A stretch of 64,000 bases of DNA from Pseudomonas extremaustralis (GCF_900102035.1 NZ_LT629689.1:3952001-4016000), one strand, 5' to 3'; positions 10,141 through 20,232 are shown, counted from the stretch's first letter. The notes: generated by a model from the sequence alone, not told the origin. Program-made: numbers and translations.

Positions 10141-11721
10141 CTACGTGTTTTTACCGTTGGGGTTACACCGGTTATTTCCGTCCAGCTTCATAATCACATC
10201 ATGTGCCACATAAGGGCGAGCGGGCTCCAGACTCCACGTCGTTTTATTAACTGCGATGGTAGGAGAATCTAAATGGCAAGCCAGCTGACGACGCATACTG
10301 CTGCCAAGATGATCAAAATTCCACTGCGGGTGCGTGGCGCCTTTAATAGCTAACTCTGCATACACTTCATCGACCTTGCCAACCCCAGCTCTTCTGCCGC
10401 ACTCGGTTGGCGTTACCGTCAGGGATGCAATCGTACCTAATACGGGCTCTTGGTAGTTTTCGACCCATTCGACTTTTTCAATATAGTCGGACACTTCCTC
10501 TATTACCTCCCCCCTGGCCCCATAGATTTTCTTCTCACAAGAATGAGCATCGACAGGAGGCTGCGCTAAAGCCGCCTGCGCCGCCGGCAGTGTGCAATAG
10601 CTCGCATCAGGTGCCGCGAGCGATGTCGAGTACTGATCTGGCGGGTAATAAGCGAACTTCGCTTCTTCAGAAGCGTTTCTTGGAAGCTGAACTTTGATGA
10701 CCGGTTTCCAGGAGCTTTTGGCCGGTGGTGTACTGGTCTGCTTTATCCAACGGCACTGGTCGTCGGCCGCCAACCGCCGCCCTTCAAATGCTTTCGCATT
10801 ATTGTCGACAAAATCAATACCACCTACATAAATAAACGCAGCAATCGGAAGCTCCTTATATGTTCTAGCGGCCACTTTGGAAGGGTCGGTATCGTCCGGA
10901 TGAGGCGCATCAAAAGGGGTTCTGCTAGTTTCCCAATTTCGATACCAATAATCATCATCCGGCCAAGTTTCGATTCGAAGCTCAGTTTGCGTGGCCTCAG
11001 CGTCGCTTTTTTCCTCGGGGTCAGCCGCCAGCATTTTGCGACTTTCGACAAACGCGTTAAACGCGTCCGCCTTGTTGAAAGTGCCAAAATAATCATTCGC
11101 TGTGTCAAAGCCGCATTGAAATTTGTGGGCCTTGTAGGCATCAGGATCACTGGTCTGAAGATCATAATGTTTCATCCACGCCTGAGCGTTGCTGATGCCC
11201 AGGTTCTGACAATAGTCCTCAACTGCCCCGAGCGTATCCCCCCCCTCGATATAATCACCGCAACCTTTATTAGTGCGGCCGCCGGTCCACGAGTCAATAG
11301 CAAAGGCACACAGTACCAGCAGCTTGAATTGCGTTTTTTCATCCACAAAGTCTGCTGGCAGAAAGGCGAGACCGTTGTACTTCAGCAACCCGAGGCCATC
11401 ATATTTCGTGTCCGTGCGCAAATAAGAAACCGACACACCACCGTTGGACACAATACCATTACCGCCCGCTGCCGCATTGTGTGAGTTAGGCCCCGGATTC
11501 CAAGGGCGAAAAAACTCTTTACTGTCGATACCACGCAAGATTATTCCCGAAAAGTTTGACGCCAATCTACCATTACCGCAGTCCCTGGCTGTAAATCGAT
11601 ACCAATAATCCATCATTCGCGCCATATCAGAACCGGGGCTGGCGAACGACCAGGTTGCGAGGACTGTCAACACTGCCAACAGACAAGCCCGCGTGGCTCT
11701 TATAATCATTTTTTTACACAT
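10141..11721 (-). CDS. Secreted protein of unknown function with DUF2599-like C-terminus
   Basis: 526-aa protein with a signal peptide (RATRACLLAVLTVLATWSFA, predicted cut near SFA-SPG). The first 350 residues match no family I know; they hold many aromatic and paired Cys residues, suggesting a disulphide-bonded exported protein. The last 110 residues (IEKVEWVENYQEPV..., cysteines in TECGRR and LACHLD, then WSLEPARPYV and a final CNPNG) resemble the DUF2599 domain. ATG 11721 has a GGGAGAT site. Base composition is clearly more AT-rich than the flanks, and the gene stands alone between two core operons, which suggests horizontal gain. The function is not known. Confidence 0.65.
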   Translation of the reverse strand: MCKKMIIRATRACLLAVLTVLATWSFASPGSDMARMMDYWYRFTARDCGNGRLASNFSGIILRGIDSKEFFRPWNPGPNSHNAAAGGNGIVSNGGVSVSYLRTDTKYDGLGLLKYNGLAFLPADFVDEKTQFKLLVLCAFAIDSWTGGRTNKGCGDYIEGGDTLGAVEDYCQNLGISNAQAWMKHYDLQTSDPDAYKAHKFQCGFDTANDYFGTFNKADAFNAFVESRKMLAADPEEKSDAEATQTELRIETWPDDDYWYRNWETSRTPFDAPHPDDTDPSKVAARTYKELPIAAFIYVGGIDFVDNNAKAFEGRRLAADDQCRWIKQTSTPPAKSSWKPVIKVQLPRNASEEAKFAYYPPDQYSTSLAAPDASYCTLPAAQAALAQPPVDAHSCEKKIYGARGEVIEEVSDYIEKVEWVENYQEPVLGTIASLTVTPTECGRRAGVGKVDEVYAELAIKGATHPQWNFDHLGSSMRRQLACHLDSPTIAVNKTTWSLEPARPYVAHDVIMKLDGNNRCNPNGKNT

Positions 11722-12208
11722 GATAATCTCCCTGCATCATTAACAATGCACGCAAGCAATAATCAAAAAACCCAACAAACACACTGAACAAGACCGCCCC
11801 TGAAAACAGCCTATATCTTAATAACCACGCACGTTACGTCATGTATAAAAACAACCAAAACATTACTGACGCCTATTAGTATTCAGCAAAAAAAAGCGAG
11901 GTCTACTGTCATAACTAACAGGTCATCATGTTTTTTAATAACATTTCAAAGTAACAACCGGAAGTTATCGAGATTCAGGCAATTTCAGCCCCTGTGCAGG
12001 GACCGGACAGCCTTGCCAATCTATCCCTCGTCCACATCCCGCCAGGCAACCCCTCAGGCGAGAATGCGGTCTCTGCTTGCTTCTCATGCCCAGGCGGATA
12101 GCCCGTGCCGATGACACCGCAGGGAACATCTGGCTGTCATCCAGGTCGGTTAAAAAGTACCTAAGCCGTTCAGCAAGACGAACGCGTGCAAAAACGCGAC
12201 ATTTTTAG
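11722..12208. other. AT-rich spacer upstream of the DUF2599-like gene
   Basis: About 490 bases without a convincing gene. The first 230 bases (to about 11950) are markedly AT-rich and probably hold the promoter of the minus-strand secreted-protein gene. The remainder returns to ordinary composition. A weak hairpin CGCGT/ACGCG followed by ATTTTT lies near 12183-12206. No coding sequence with a ribosome-binding site was seen. Confidence 0.4.
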
Positions 12209-12237
12209 TTGATCTATGGCCCCTCACGTCCTAAAGT
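12209..12237 (+). promoter_or_regulatory. Candidate sigma-70 promoter of speC
   Basis: TTGATC (12209-12214), exact 17-base spacer, TAAAGT (12232-12237), followed by a GC-rich start region. It would give a leader of roughly 195 bases before the speC ATG. Sequence match only. Confidence 0.5.
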
Positions 12238-12298
12238 TCGCGCCGAACGTCCATGCTGGAAACGATCCATCCGGCTCAAGTACTGACGACGAGACAGC

Positions 12299-12334
12299 AA
12301 GGCCAAGGGTAGCGGTAGCGCCCATGGCCTTTTT
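12299..12334 (+). promoter_or_regulatory. Terminator-like hairpin inside the speC leader
   Basis: Arms AAGGCCA (12298-12304) / TGGCCTT (12325-12331) enclose an inner GGG (12307-12309) / CCC (12320-12322) and run into TTTTT. It sits about 105 bases before the ATG and downstream of the candidate promoter. It may terminate transcripts conditionally (attenuation) or just end readthrough. CCTTGG at 12352-12357 can pair with CCAAGG in the left arm and would be a competing structure. Confidence 0.5.
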
Positions 12335-12439
12335 GCTTTCGGCGACATGCCTTGGGAAGTAGGCGAACCAAAGTGGGGATACGGAGGACGTTCATTTGCA
12401 CCCATTGATCAAATCAGTTTGCCCTTAGGAGTTCCCAGC

Positions 12440-13603
12440 ATGTCGATCAACGTCGAAGATTATTTCGCGCGCGCCACTTTTGACAAAATGAAGGCGTTCG
12501 CCGACAAACAGGAAACCCCGTTCGTGGTGATCGACACCGCGATGATCAGCCAGGCCTACGATGACCTGCGCGCCGGTTTCGAATTCGCCAAGGTGTATTA
12601 CGCGGTCAAGGCCAACCCCGCCGTCGAGATCATCGACCTGTTGAAAGACAAGGGTTCGAGCTTCGACATCGCCTCGATCTATGAGCTGGACAAGGTCATG
12701 GCCCGCGGCGTCAGCGCCGACCGGATCAGCTACGGCAACACCATCAAGAAATCCCGGGACATCCGCTACTTCTACGAGAAGGGCGTGCGCCTGTTCTCCA
12801 CCGACTCCGAAGCCGACCTGCGCAACATCGCCAAGGCCGCGCCGGGTTCGAAAATCTACGTGCGAATCCTCACCGAAGGCTCGACCACGGCCGACTGGCC
12901 TCTGTCGCGCAAATTCGGCTGCCAGACCGACATGGCCATGGACCTGCTGATCCTCGCCCGCGACCTGGGCCTGGTGCCTTACGGCATCTCGTTCCACGTT
13001 GGCTCGCAACAGCGCGACATCAGCGTGTGGGACGCAGCGATCGCCAAGGTCAAAGTGATCTTCGAGCGCCTGAAGGAAGAAGACGGCATCCACCTCAAGC
13101 TGATCAACATGGGCGGTGGCTTCCCGGCCAACTACATCACCCGCACCAACAGCCTGGAAACCTATGCCCAGGAAATCATCCGCTTCCTCAAGGAAGATTT
13201 CGGCGACGATCTGCCGGAAATCATCCTGGAGCCAGGCCGTTCGCTGATCGCCAACGCCGGCATCCTGGTCAGCGAAGTGGTGCTGGTGGCGCGTAAATCC
13301 CGCACCGCCGTCGAGCGTTGGGTGTACACGGATGTGGGCAAGTTCTCCGGCCTGATCGAAACCATGGACGAAGCCATCAAGTTCCCGATCTGGACCGAGA
13401 AGAAAGGCGAGATGGAAGAAGTGGTCATCGCCGGTCCTACCTGCGACAGCGCCGACATCATGTACGAAAACTACAAGTACGGCCTGCCGCTGAACCTGGC
13501 CATCGGTGATCGGTTGTACTGGTTGTCGACCGGTGCGTACACCACCAGCTACAGCGCGGTTGAGTTCAATGGCTTTCCGCCGTTGAAGTCGTACTACATC
13601 TGA
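12440..13603 (+). CDS. speC: Ornithine (lysine/ornithine-type) decarboxylase
   Basis: PLP-dependent decarboxylase of the alanine-racemase fold, 387 aa, the short eukaryote-like type found in pseudomonads. It converts ornithine to putrescine. The PLP lysine is K57 in YYAVKANP, the phosphate-binding glycines are in NMGGGFPANY and the catalytic cysteine of the partner subunit is C335 in GPTCDSAD. ATG 12440 follows TTAGGAG; an in-frame ATG 31 codons upstream lies in the leader and was rejected. Substrate range (ornithine versus lysine) cannot be read from the sequence. It is monocistronic and ends at a hairpin. Confidence 0.93.
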   Translation: MSINVEDYFARATFDKMKAFADKQETPFVVIDTAMISQAYDDLRAGFEFAKVYYAVKANPAVEIIDLLKDKGSSFDIASIYELDKVMARGVSADRISYGNTIKKSRDIRYFYEKGVRLFSTDSEADLRNIAKAAPGSKIYVRILTEGSTTADWPLSRKFGCQTDMAMDLLILARDLGLVPYGISFHVGSQQRDISVWDAAIAKVKVIFERLKEEDGIHLKLINMGGGFPANYITRTNSLETYAQEIIRFLKEDFGDDLPEIILEPGRSLIANAGILVSEVVLVARKSRTAVERWVYTDVGKFSGLIETMDEAIKFPIWTEKKGEMEEVVIAGPTCDSADIMYENYKYGLPLNLAIGDRLYWLSTGAYTTSYSAVEFNGFPPLKSYYI

Positions 13604-13609
13604 TCGTCC

Positions 13610-13641
13610 CCCATAGGAGCCGGCTTACCGGCTCCTATGGG
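13610..13641. terminator. Bidirectional hairpin between speC and the Sel1 gene
   Basis: Perfect 14-bp inverted repeat CCCATAGGAGCCGG (13610-13623) / CCGGCTCCTATGGG (13628-13641) with a 4-base loop. It lies seven bases past the speC stop and overlaps the last codons of the converging Sel1 gene. There is no T-run. Confidence 0.6.
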
Positions 13642-14387
13642 TTCAGTTGCGCGGCACGCTGCTGGTAGGCCTCGGCCATCGCTCGAATCTGCGGATCATT
13701 CGCCGCCGCCAACGCCTTGTGCGCCACCCGCAAAAACTTCAGATTCCCGCCTGCCAGTGCCTTGCGCAACCACGCCAGCGCCGCCTCGATCTGACCGCTA
13801 TCGGCCAGCACCGCCGCATAACTGAACTGCCCACGGAAATCCCCGGCTTCGGCTGAACGGCGATACCATTGCACGGCCGCGTCCAGATCCTTCGGACAAC
13901 ACCGGCCCTCTTCCAGATAGCGCCCCACCAGGTTCATGGACTTGGCATGCCCCTGCTCCGCCGCCTGGCGATAACACCTCAGCGCGTGGGCCTGGTCTTC
14001 AGCGACGCCGCGACCGGTGGCCAACAGGTTGGCGTAGTTGTACTGCCCCCAATCCAGCCCGGCTTCGGCGGCCATGCGATATTCCCGCGCCGCCGCCGCT
14101 TCATCGGCGACGCAGCCCCAGCCATGTTCCCGGCACCGCCCGAGCATGTTGCGCGCCATCAAGTGCCCGCCCTGCGCCGCGATCTGGAACCAGCGCAAGG
14201 CCAGCGCTTCATCGCGCTCAATGCCGCGCCCGTCCAGCAGGATCTGCCCGAGTAAAGCCTGGGCATCCACCACGCCCTCCTTGGCCGCCATCAGGATCGC
14301 CTGGGCCGCGCGCACCGGCGAATCGTCAAGCATGCTCTGCAGTTGCTCGACGTTGAGCACTTCTTCACGGCGCAATAAAAAGCCCAT
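13635..14387 (-). CDS. Sel1-repeat protein
   Basis: 250 aa made mainly of Sel1-like (TPR-related) helical repeats; recognisable units include AQALLGQILLDGRGIERDEALALRW-type stretches, ARNMLGRCREHG.GC..D and GQYNYANLLATGRGVAED. No signal peptide, so probably cytosolic and a protein-protein interaction scaffold. It begins right after the piuC stop, with which it most likely forms an operon. In P. aeruginosa a similar gene sits next to piuC. The link to iron uptake is by position only. Confidence 0.9.
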   Translation of the reverse strand: MGFLLRREEVLNVEQLQSMLDDSPVRAAQAILMAAKEGVVDAQALLGQILLDGRGIERDEALALRWFQIAAQGGHLMARNMLGRCREHGWGCVADEAAAAREYRMAAEAGLDWGQYNYANLLATGRGVAEDQAHALRCYRQAAEQGHAKSMNLVGRYLEEGRCCPKDLDAAVQWYRRSAEAGDFRGQFSYAAVLADSGQIEAALAWLRKALAGGNLKFLRVAHKALAAANDPQIRAMAEAYQQRAAQLNP

Positions 14388-14389
14388 GC

Positions 14390-15070
14390 TCAGACCTCGA
14401 CCCAGCGACGCAACAGGTTGTGATAGGTGCCGGTAAGCTGGATCAGCGCCGGATGGTCGGGGACGTCCGCCGTCAGTTGCCGGATCGCGCCGTCCATCTC
14501 GAACAGCAGGGTGCGCTGGCTGTCTTCGCGCACCAGGCTCTGGGTCCAGAAGAACGAGGCATAGCGCGCGCCACGGGTCACGGCGTTGACTTTGTGCAGG
14601 CTGGAACCGGGATACAGCACCATGTCGCCGGCGGGCAACTTGACGCGCTGCAGGCCGAAGGTGTCCTGGATTTCCAGTTCGCCGCCGTCGTAGTCCTCCG
14701 GGTCGCTGAAGAACAGGGTGGACGACAGATCGGTGCGCACGCGCTCATGGCTGCCCTTGGGCTGGCGCACGGCGTTGTCGATATGGAAGTCGAAACAGCC
14801 CCCGGCCGTGTAGCAGTTGAGCAGCGGCGGGAAGACTTTATGGGGTAACGCCGCTGACATGAACAGCGGGTTTTGCCATAAGCGCTCAAGCATCGCCGCG
14901 CCGATTTCCTTGGCCAACGGATGCCCTTCGGGCAGTTGCAGGTTGTGTTTGGCCTTGGCGGACTGGTGGCCGGCGGTGATTTTGCCGTCAGCCCAATCGG
15001 CGTGTTCCAGGGCTTGGCGGATGCGCTGCACTTCCTCGCGAGAGAACAGGCCGGGAATGTGCAGCAACAT
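14390..15070 (-). CDS. piuC: Fe(II)/2-oxoglutarate-dependent PKHD-type hydroxylase
   Basis: 226-aa dioxygenase of the prolyl-4-hydroxylase (PKHD) family. The iron ligands are H96 and D98 (FDFHIDNAV) and H159 (SSLHKVN); R169 (GARYASFFW) would bind 2-oxoglutarate. Its substrate is not known, although the gene is classically linked to the siderophore receptor piuA. It is transcribed away from piuA, sharing a control region of about 200 bases, and is followed by the Sel1 gene. Length matches the family. Confidence 0.93.
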   Translation of the reverse strand: MLLHIPGLFSREEVQRIRQALEHADWADGKITAGHQSAKAKHNLQLPEGHPLAKEIGAAMLERLWQNPLFMSAALPHKVFPPLLNCYTAGGCFDFHIDNAVRQPKGSHERVRTDLSSTLFFSDPEDYDGGELEIQDTFGLQRVKLPAGDMVLYPGSSLHKVNAVTRGARYASFFWTQSLVREDSQRTLLFEMDGAIRQLTADVPDHPALIQLTGTYHNLLRRWVEV

Positions 15071-15274
15071 GGGCGATACCTGAAGTCAGAAAGACGTCAA
15101 TGGTATTGATTCTTATCCACTCTGTAAAACGCGAGGACGAACGAGAGTGTAAAAACCGTAAACGAAAAGTGTAAAGAATGTAAATTCAGTACGAATAGCA
15201 ATGTATCGCAATTGATAGAAAGTCTTGTTCAACCTATATTCCGCGACCTCACATCCTTGGGGAAAGGACACGTC
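15071..15274. promoter_or_regulatory. piuC/piuA divergent control region with paired TGTAAA repeats and possible Fur box
   Basis: TGTAAA-like hexamers start at 15123, 15148, 15157 (CGTAAA), 15170 and 15179. The pairs 15148/15157 and 15170/15179 each have a 9-base step and lie 22 bases apart, two helical turns, as expected for an OmpR-family response regulator. A 19-base stretch ending CTTATC near 15101-15119 is a loose match (about 11/19) to a Fur box. The piuA ribosome-binding site is GGGGAAAGGA at 15259-15268. Confidence 0.5.
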
Positions 15275-17560
15275 ATGTCGCGCACCATTGCAAAAATACC
15301 TGCCAGTTCACCACGCCTGCTGGCGTCAGCCATTGGCGTTGCCCTCGGCGCCAGCTCTGTCGCCCACCTGGCGCAAGCGGCCGAAGACACCGAGCAGAAA
15401 GGCCAGCGCAACAGCATCTCCCTGGGCGCCACCAACATCACCGGGGAAGAACAGGACAACACGTCCTACCAGGTGGAAAAAGCCTCGTCGCAGAAATACA
15501 CCGCACCGCTGGTGGACACGCCACGCTCAGTGACCGTGGTGCCGCAACAAGTGCTCAAGGACACCGCCGCCACCTCGTTGCAGGACGCCTTGCGCACCGT
15601 GCCGGGCATCACCTTCGGCGCCGGTGAAGGCGGCAACCCCCAGGGCGACCGCCCGTTCATCCGTGGTTTTGACGCCCAGGGCGACACCTACCTGGACGGC
15701 GTGCGCGATACCGGCGGCCAGAGCCGCGAGATCTTCGACATCGAATCGATCGAAGTCAGCAAAGGCCCGAACTCCTCGTTCGGCGGGCGCGGCTCGGCCG
15801 GCGGCAGCCTCAACCTGGTGAGCAAGACCCCGCAAGCACGGGACTTCACCAACGGCGGCTTCACCTATGGCTCCGACCAGACCCGTCGCTACGTGCTCGA
15901 CGTCAACCGTCAGTTCCTCGACGACAGCGCCGCATTCCGCCTGAACCTGATGAGCCACGAGCAGAACGTGGCCGGGCGCGATGCGGTCAACTACGACCGT
16001 TGGGGCGTGGCGCCGTCGCTGACCTTCGGCCTGGGCACGCCGACCCGCGTCAACCTCAGCTACTACCACATGGAAAGCGACGACCTGCCGGATTCGGGGA
16101 TTCCCTATGGCTACGGTTCATCGACCGCCACCGCCCACGTGCATGACAAACCCAACGATGGCGGCGACAGCTCTAACTTCTATGGCTTGAAGGACCGCGA
16201 CTTCCGCAAGACCCGCGCCGACATCAGCACGATCTCCATCGAGCACGACCTGAACGACACCATGACGCTGAAAAACACCCTGCGGCATGGCAGCACCGGC
16301 CAGGACTACATCCTGACCCAGCCGGACGACAGCAAACTCAACGTCAACAAATACGGCACCGTATGGCGCCGCGCCAACAGCCGTGTGTCCACCACCACGA
16401 CCACCACCAACCAGACCGATCTGTTCGGCAGCTTCCAGGCCCTGGGCTTCAAGAACTCCTACTCCACCGGCCTGGAATTCACCGGCGAAGAAACCCGTGT
16501 GAGCAGCTATACCATCAGCCCCAACACCAACCCGGTGTGCACGGTGGCCAAAGGCAGCCTGGGCGGCCAGTGCACCTCGCTGAGCAACCCGAACCCGGAC
16601 GACGCCTGGACCGGCAGCATCGCGCGTAACTACAACGGCACCAACACCAAGGCCACCAGCCGCGCGGCGTATGTGTTCGACACCATTGAACTCGATCCGA
16701 AATGGCTGCTGAACGTCGGCTTGCGCTACGACACCTTTGATACCGAGGCCAACACCAACGCCACCACCGGGCGCACCAAGATCAAGGACGACAGCCAATT
16801 CTTCAACTGGCAGGCCGGCCTGGTCTGGAAGCCGCTGGATAACGGCAGCATCTATGCCTCCTACGCCACCTCGGCAACGCCTGCCGGCGGCCTGCTCGGC
16901 GAAGGCTCGGACGGCAACCCGCTGTCCGCCGGCGCCGCCACCAGCGACCTGCAACCGGAAGAAACCGTCAACTACGAACTGGGCACCAAGTGGGACCTGT
17001 TCCACGACCGCCTGTCCCTGACGGCCGCGGTATTCCGTACCGAAAAGAAAAACACCCGCATCCTGGTGGATGCCCTGACCTACGAAAACGCCGGCGAATC
17101 CCGGGTCGACGGTGTGGAGTTGTCCGCCAGCGGCAAGATCACCGAGCAATGGCAAGTGTTCGCCGGCTACAGCTACCTCGACAGCGAACTGGTCAGCGCC
17201 GGTCTCAATGGTCGTAACGGTGTAGTCAGCGCAGGTTCGAACAAGGGCAACCAGATGCCGAACACGCCGAAGAGCACTTTCAGCCTGTGGACCACCTACG
17301 CCATCACCCCCAAGCTTACCGTCGGTGGCGGCGCGTTCTATGTCGACCAGGTTTACGGCGACGCGGGCAATACCGTGTATGTACCGTCCTACACCCGCTA
17401 CGACGCCATGGCCAGCTACAAGCTGACCAAGAACATCGACCTGCAATTGAACGTGCAGAACCTGACCGACAAGACCTACTACGACAAGGCCTTCTCGACG
17501 CACTTCGCCAACCAGGCGGCCGGGCGCACGGCGTTGTTGACCACCAGCTTCCACTTCTGA
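15275..17560 (+). CDS. piuA: TonB-dependent catechol-type siderophore receptor
   Basis: 761-aa outer-membrane receptor. A signal peptide (ending LAQAAED, about residue 36) is followed by the plug domain (TPRSVTVVPQQVLKDTAATSL..., RDTGG, SKGPNSS with the GRGSAGG motif) and a 22-strand barrel ending in F (TTSFHF). The whole is of the Fiu/PiuA class that takes up mono-catechol iron complexes and siderophore-drug conjugates in P. aeruginosa. I chose ATG 15275 because GGGGAAAGGA precedes it and the signal peptide starts there; the earlier in-frame ATG gives a poor N-terminus. piuB follows after a terminator. Confidence 0.93.
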   Translation: MSRTIAKIPASSPRLLASAIGVALGASSVAHLAQAAEDTEQKGQRNSISLGATNITGEEQDNTSYQVEKASSQKYTAPLVDTPRSVTVVPQQVLKDTAATSLQDALRTVPGITFGAGEGGNPQGDRPFIRGFDAQGDTYLDGVRDTGGQSREIFDIESIEVSKGPNSSFGGRGSAGGSLNLVSKTPQARDFTNGGFTYGSDQTRRYVLDVNRQFLDDSAAFRLNLMSHEQNVAGRDAVNYDRWGVAPSLTFGLGTPTRVNLSYYHMESDDLPDSGIPYGYGSSTATAHVHDKPNDGGDSSNFYGLKDRDFRKTRADISTISIEHDLNDTMTLKNTLRHGSTGQDYILTQPDDSKLNVNKYGTVWRRANSRVSTTTTTTNQTDLFGSFQALGFKNSYSTGLEFTGEETRVSSYTISPNTNPVCTVAKGSLGGQCTSLSNPNPDDAWTGSIARNYNGTNTKATSRAAYVFDTIELDPKWLLNVGLRYDTFDTEANTNATTGRTKIKDDSQFFNWQAGLVWKPLDNGSIYASYATSATPAGGLLGEGSDGNPLSAGAATSDLQPEETVNYELGTKWDLFHDRLSLTAAVFRTEKKNTRILVDALTYENAGESRVDGVELSASGKITEQWQVFAGYSYLDSELVSAGLNGRNGVVSAGSNKGNQMPNTPKSTFSLWTTYAITPKLTVGGGAFYVDQVYGDAGNTVYVPSYTRYDAMASYKLTKNIDLQLNVQNLTDKTYYDKAFSTHFANQAAGRTALLTTSFHF

Positions 17561-17578
17561 CGCGCTCGACGCGCAGCC

Positions 17579-17611
17579 AAAAGCCCCACGTATCGAATGC
17601 GTGGGGCTTTT
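17579..17611. terminator. Terminator after piuA
   Basis: Perfect 12-bp inverted repeat AAAAGCCCCACG (17579-17590) / CGTGGGGCTTTT (17600-17611), nine-base loop, 18 bases after the piuA stop. A/T ends make it usable on both strands. Confidence 0.9.
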
Positions 17612-17695
17612 GCGTGTAAAACAGAATGTTTCTCGACAAGCCACGGCATAATGCGCGCCGTGCCCTACATATTCAGATAGACGAGGCGGTCAGAC

Positions 17696-20221
17696 GTGTT
17701 GAAGAAAACCCTGTTCCAGTTGCACTGGTTCTTCGGCATCACTGCCGGGCTGGTGCTGGCCTTGATGGGGATCACCGGGGCGGCGGTGTCGTTCCAGGAC
17801 GAAATCCTGCGAGCCCTCAACCCGACGGTGCTCAGCGTGGAAAAACGCGAAGCCGGCGTGTTGCCCCCCGCCGAACTGGTGCAAAAGCTCGAAGCCACCG
17901 AAGGCAAACGCGTGTCGATGCTCTGGGTGGAAAGCGACAGCGGCAACGCCGCGCGCGTATTCTTCACCCCGCCACCGGGCGAGCGACGTGGCCAGATGCG
18001 CTACTTCGATCCCTACACCGGCGATTACATGGGCGATGCCGTCGGTCAGGACGTGTTCGGTTTTCTCCTGCAACTGCACCGCTTCCTGGCCATCGGCGAA
18101 ACCGGGCGCAATATCACCGGCGCCTGCACGCTGATCCTGGTGTTTTTCTGCCTTTCCGGGCTGTACCTGCGCTGGCCGCGCCAAGTCACGAGCTGGCGTG
18201 CCTGGCTGACGCTGGACTGGCGCAAAAAGGGCCGCAGCTTCAATTGGGACCTGCACTCGGTGTTCGGCACCTGGTGCCTGTTGGCTTATCTGCTGGCGGC
18301 GCTGACCGGGTTGTCCTGGTCCTACGACTGGTACAGCCAGGGTCTGACCAAACTGCTGTCCGACGCCCCACAAAATGAACGCATGCGCAAACGCGGTCCG
18401 CCGCCCGAAGGCCCGGCGCCGGTGGCCGACTATGACGCAATCTGGAGCAGCATCTACAGCAACGCCGGCGCGGGCTTGAGTGCCTACAACATCCGCATGC
18501 CGGCCGTGGCCGGCCAACCGGCGACCGTCTACTACCTGCTCAAAGACTCGCCCCACGACCGCGCGCTGAACCAGATCGACCTGGACCCGGCCACCGGCGC
18601 GGTCAAATCCCATGACCGATATGCCGACAAACGCCTCGGCTCGCAGTTATTGACCAGCATTTATGCGCTGCACACCGGCAGCTATTTCGGCCTGGCGGGG
18701 CGCATTATCCTCACCGTCAGCTCGCTGCTCATGCCGCTGTTCTTCATCACCGGCTGGCTGCTGTACCTCGACCGACGCCGCAAAAAGCGCCAGATCCGCG
18801 AGGCGCGCAAGGGCCTCGACGCCCACCACAGTGACGCGCCGGCCTGGCTGATCGGTTTTGCCAGCCAGAGCGGTTTTGCCGAGCAACTGGCCTGGCAGAC
18901 CGCCGGGCAATTGCAGGCGGCTGGCCTGCCGGTGAAGGTGCAGCCCTTGGGCAGCGTCAGCCAGGATGACCTGCGCCAATCGGAAAATGCATTGTTTGTC
19001 GTCAGCACCTTCGGCGACGGCGAAGCCCCCGACAGCGCGCGGGGGTTCGAGCGCGGCGTACTGGGCCAGAACGTGTCCCTCAAGGGTTTGAACTACTCGG
19101 TGCTGGCCCTGGGTGATCGCCAGTACGAACACTTCTGCGGGTTTGCCCGTCGCCTGCATTTCTGGCTGACCAACCAGGGCGGCAACCCATTGTTCGCGCC
19201 AGTGGAAGTGGACAGCGGCGACACCGCCGCCCTGCTGCACTGGCAACAACAGCTTGGGCAACTGACCGGCCACGCACCGGCGGCGGCCTGGCCGACCGCC
19301 CGGTATGAAAACTGGACACTGAGCCAGCGCACCCTGCTCAACCGTGGCAGCAGTGGCTCGGCGGTGTATCTGCTGGGCCTCACGTCGGCATCGCCCCAGC
19401 GTTGGCAAGCCGGCGATCTGGTGGAAATCCTGCCGCGCAACAGCCCGTGGGCTATCGAGCATTTCCTTGCGGGTCTGGGCTTGGCCGGCGACGAAGACGT
19501 GCAGATCGACGGTTTGGCTCAAACCCTCAACCAGGCCCTGGCGACGCGCCAACTGCCGGCCAATCGCGCTCACCTCGTGGGCCTGCACGCCCAGGCGCTG
19601 GTGAACGCCCTGGCGCCCTTGGGCATGCGCGAATACTCCATCGCCTCGATCGCCAGCGACGGCGTGCTCGAACTGATCGTGCGCCAGGAACGCCACCCGG
19701 ATGGCGGCCTGGGCCTAGGCTCGGGATGGCTCACCGAGCACGCGGCCATCGGCTCGGCGATCAGCCTGCGCCTGCGCCGCAACAGCGGCTTCCACCTGCC
19801 GGACGCACCGGTGCCGCTGATCCTGCTGGGCAACGGCACGGGCCTCGCCGGTTTGCGCAGCCTGCTCAAAGCACGCATTGCCGATGGCCTGCAGCGCAAC
19901 TGGTTGTTGTTCGGCGAACGTACGATCGCCCACGACTACCTGTGCCAGGACGAGCTGCAAGGCTGGTTGGCCAGTGGTGATCTGGCGCTGCTGGACCTGG
20001 CGTTTTCCCGGGACCAGGAGGAGAAGATCTACGTACAGGATCGCCTGCGCGAGTCGGCGGAGGTGCTGCGTAAATGGCTGGCGGACGGTGCAGCGATTTA
20101 TGTGTGCGGGAGTTTGCAGGGGATGGCTGCGGGCGTGGATCAGGCGCTGGTGGATATTCTGGGGCGTGAGGCAGTGGAGCGGTTGATTGAACAGGGCCGT
20201 TATCGTCGGGATGTTTATTGA
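17696..20221 (+). CDS. piuB: PepSY membrane / flavodoxin / NADPH-reductase fusion (ferric-siderophore reductase type)
   Basis: 841-aa inner-membrane oxidoreductase. Residues 1 to about 370 are a PepSY-associated membrane domain with four membrane segments and conserved histidines ([27 protein letters not shown]) that may hold haem. Residues about 385-520 are a flavodoxin ([25 protein letters not shown]). From about 535 to the end comes an FAD/NADPH reductase ([37 protein letters not shown]). It probably passes electrons from NADPH to iron imported through PiuA. The start is GTG 17696 after GAGGCGG; TTG 17699 is also possible. Confidence 0.88.
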   Translation: MLKKTLFQLHWFFGITAGLVLALMGITGAAVSFQDEILRALNPTVLSVEKREAGVLPPAELVQKLEATEGKRVSMLWVESDSGNAARVFFTPPPGERRGQMRYFDPYTGDYMGDAVGQDVFGFLLQLHRFLAIGETGRNITGACTLILVFFCLSGLYLRWPRQVTSWRAWLTLDWRKKGRSFNWDLHSVFGTWCLLAYLLAALTGLSWSYDWYSQGLTKLLSDAPQNERMRKRGPPPEGPAPVADYDAIWSSIYSNAGAGLSAYNIRMPAVAGQPATVYYLLKDSPHDRALNQIDLDPATGAVKSHDRYADKRLGSQLLTSIYALHTGSYFGLAGRIILTVSSLLMPLFFITGWLLYLDRRRKKRQIREARKGLDAHHSDAPAWLIGFASQSGFAEQLAWQTAGQLQAAGLPVKVQPLGSVSQDDLRQSENALFVVSTFGDGEAPDSARGFERGVLGQNVSLKGLNYSVLALGDRQYEHFCGFARRLHFWLTNQGGNPLFAPVEVDSGDTAALLHWQQQLGQLTGHAPAAAWPTARYENWTLSQRTLLNRGSSGSAVYLLGLTSASPQRWQAGDLVEILPRNSPWAIEHFLAGLGLAGDEDVQIDGLAQTLNQALATRQLPANRAHLVGLHAQALVNALAPLGMREYSIASIASDGVLELIVRQERHPDGGLGLGSGWLTEHAAIGSAISLRLRRNSGFHLPDAPVPLILLGNGTGLAGLRSLLKARIADGLQRNWLLFGERTIAHDYLCQDELQGWLASGDLALLDLAFSRDQEEKIYVQDRLRESAEVLRKWLADGAAIYVCGSLQGMAAGVDQALVDILGREAVERLIEQGRYRRDVY

Positions 20222-20232
20222 CCGTGGGGTTG

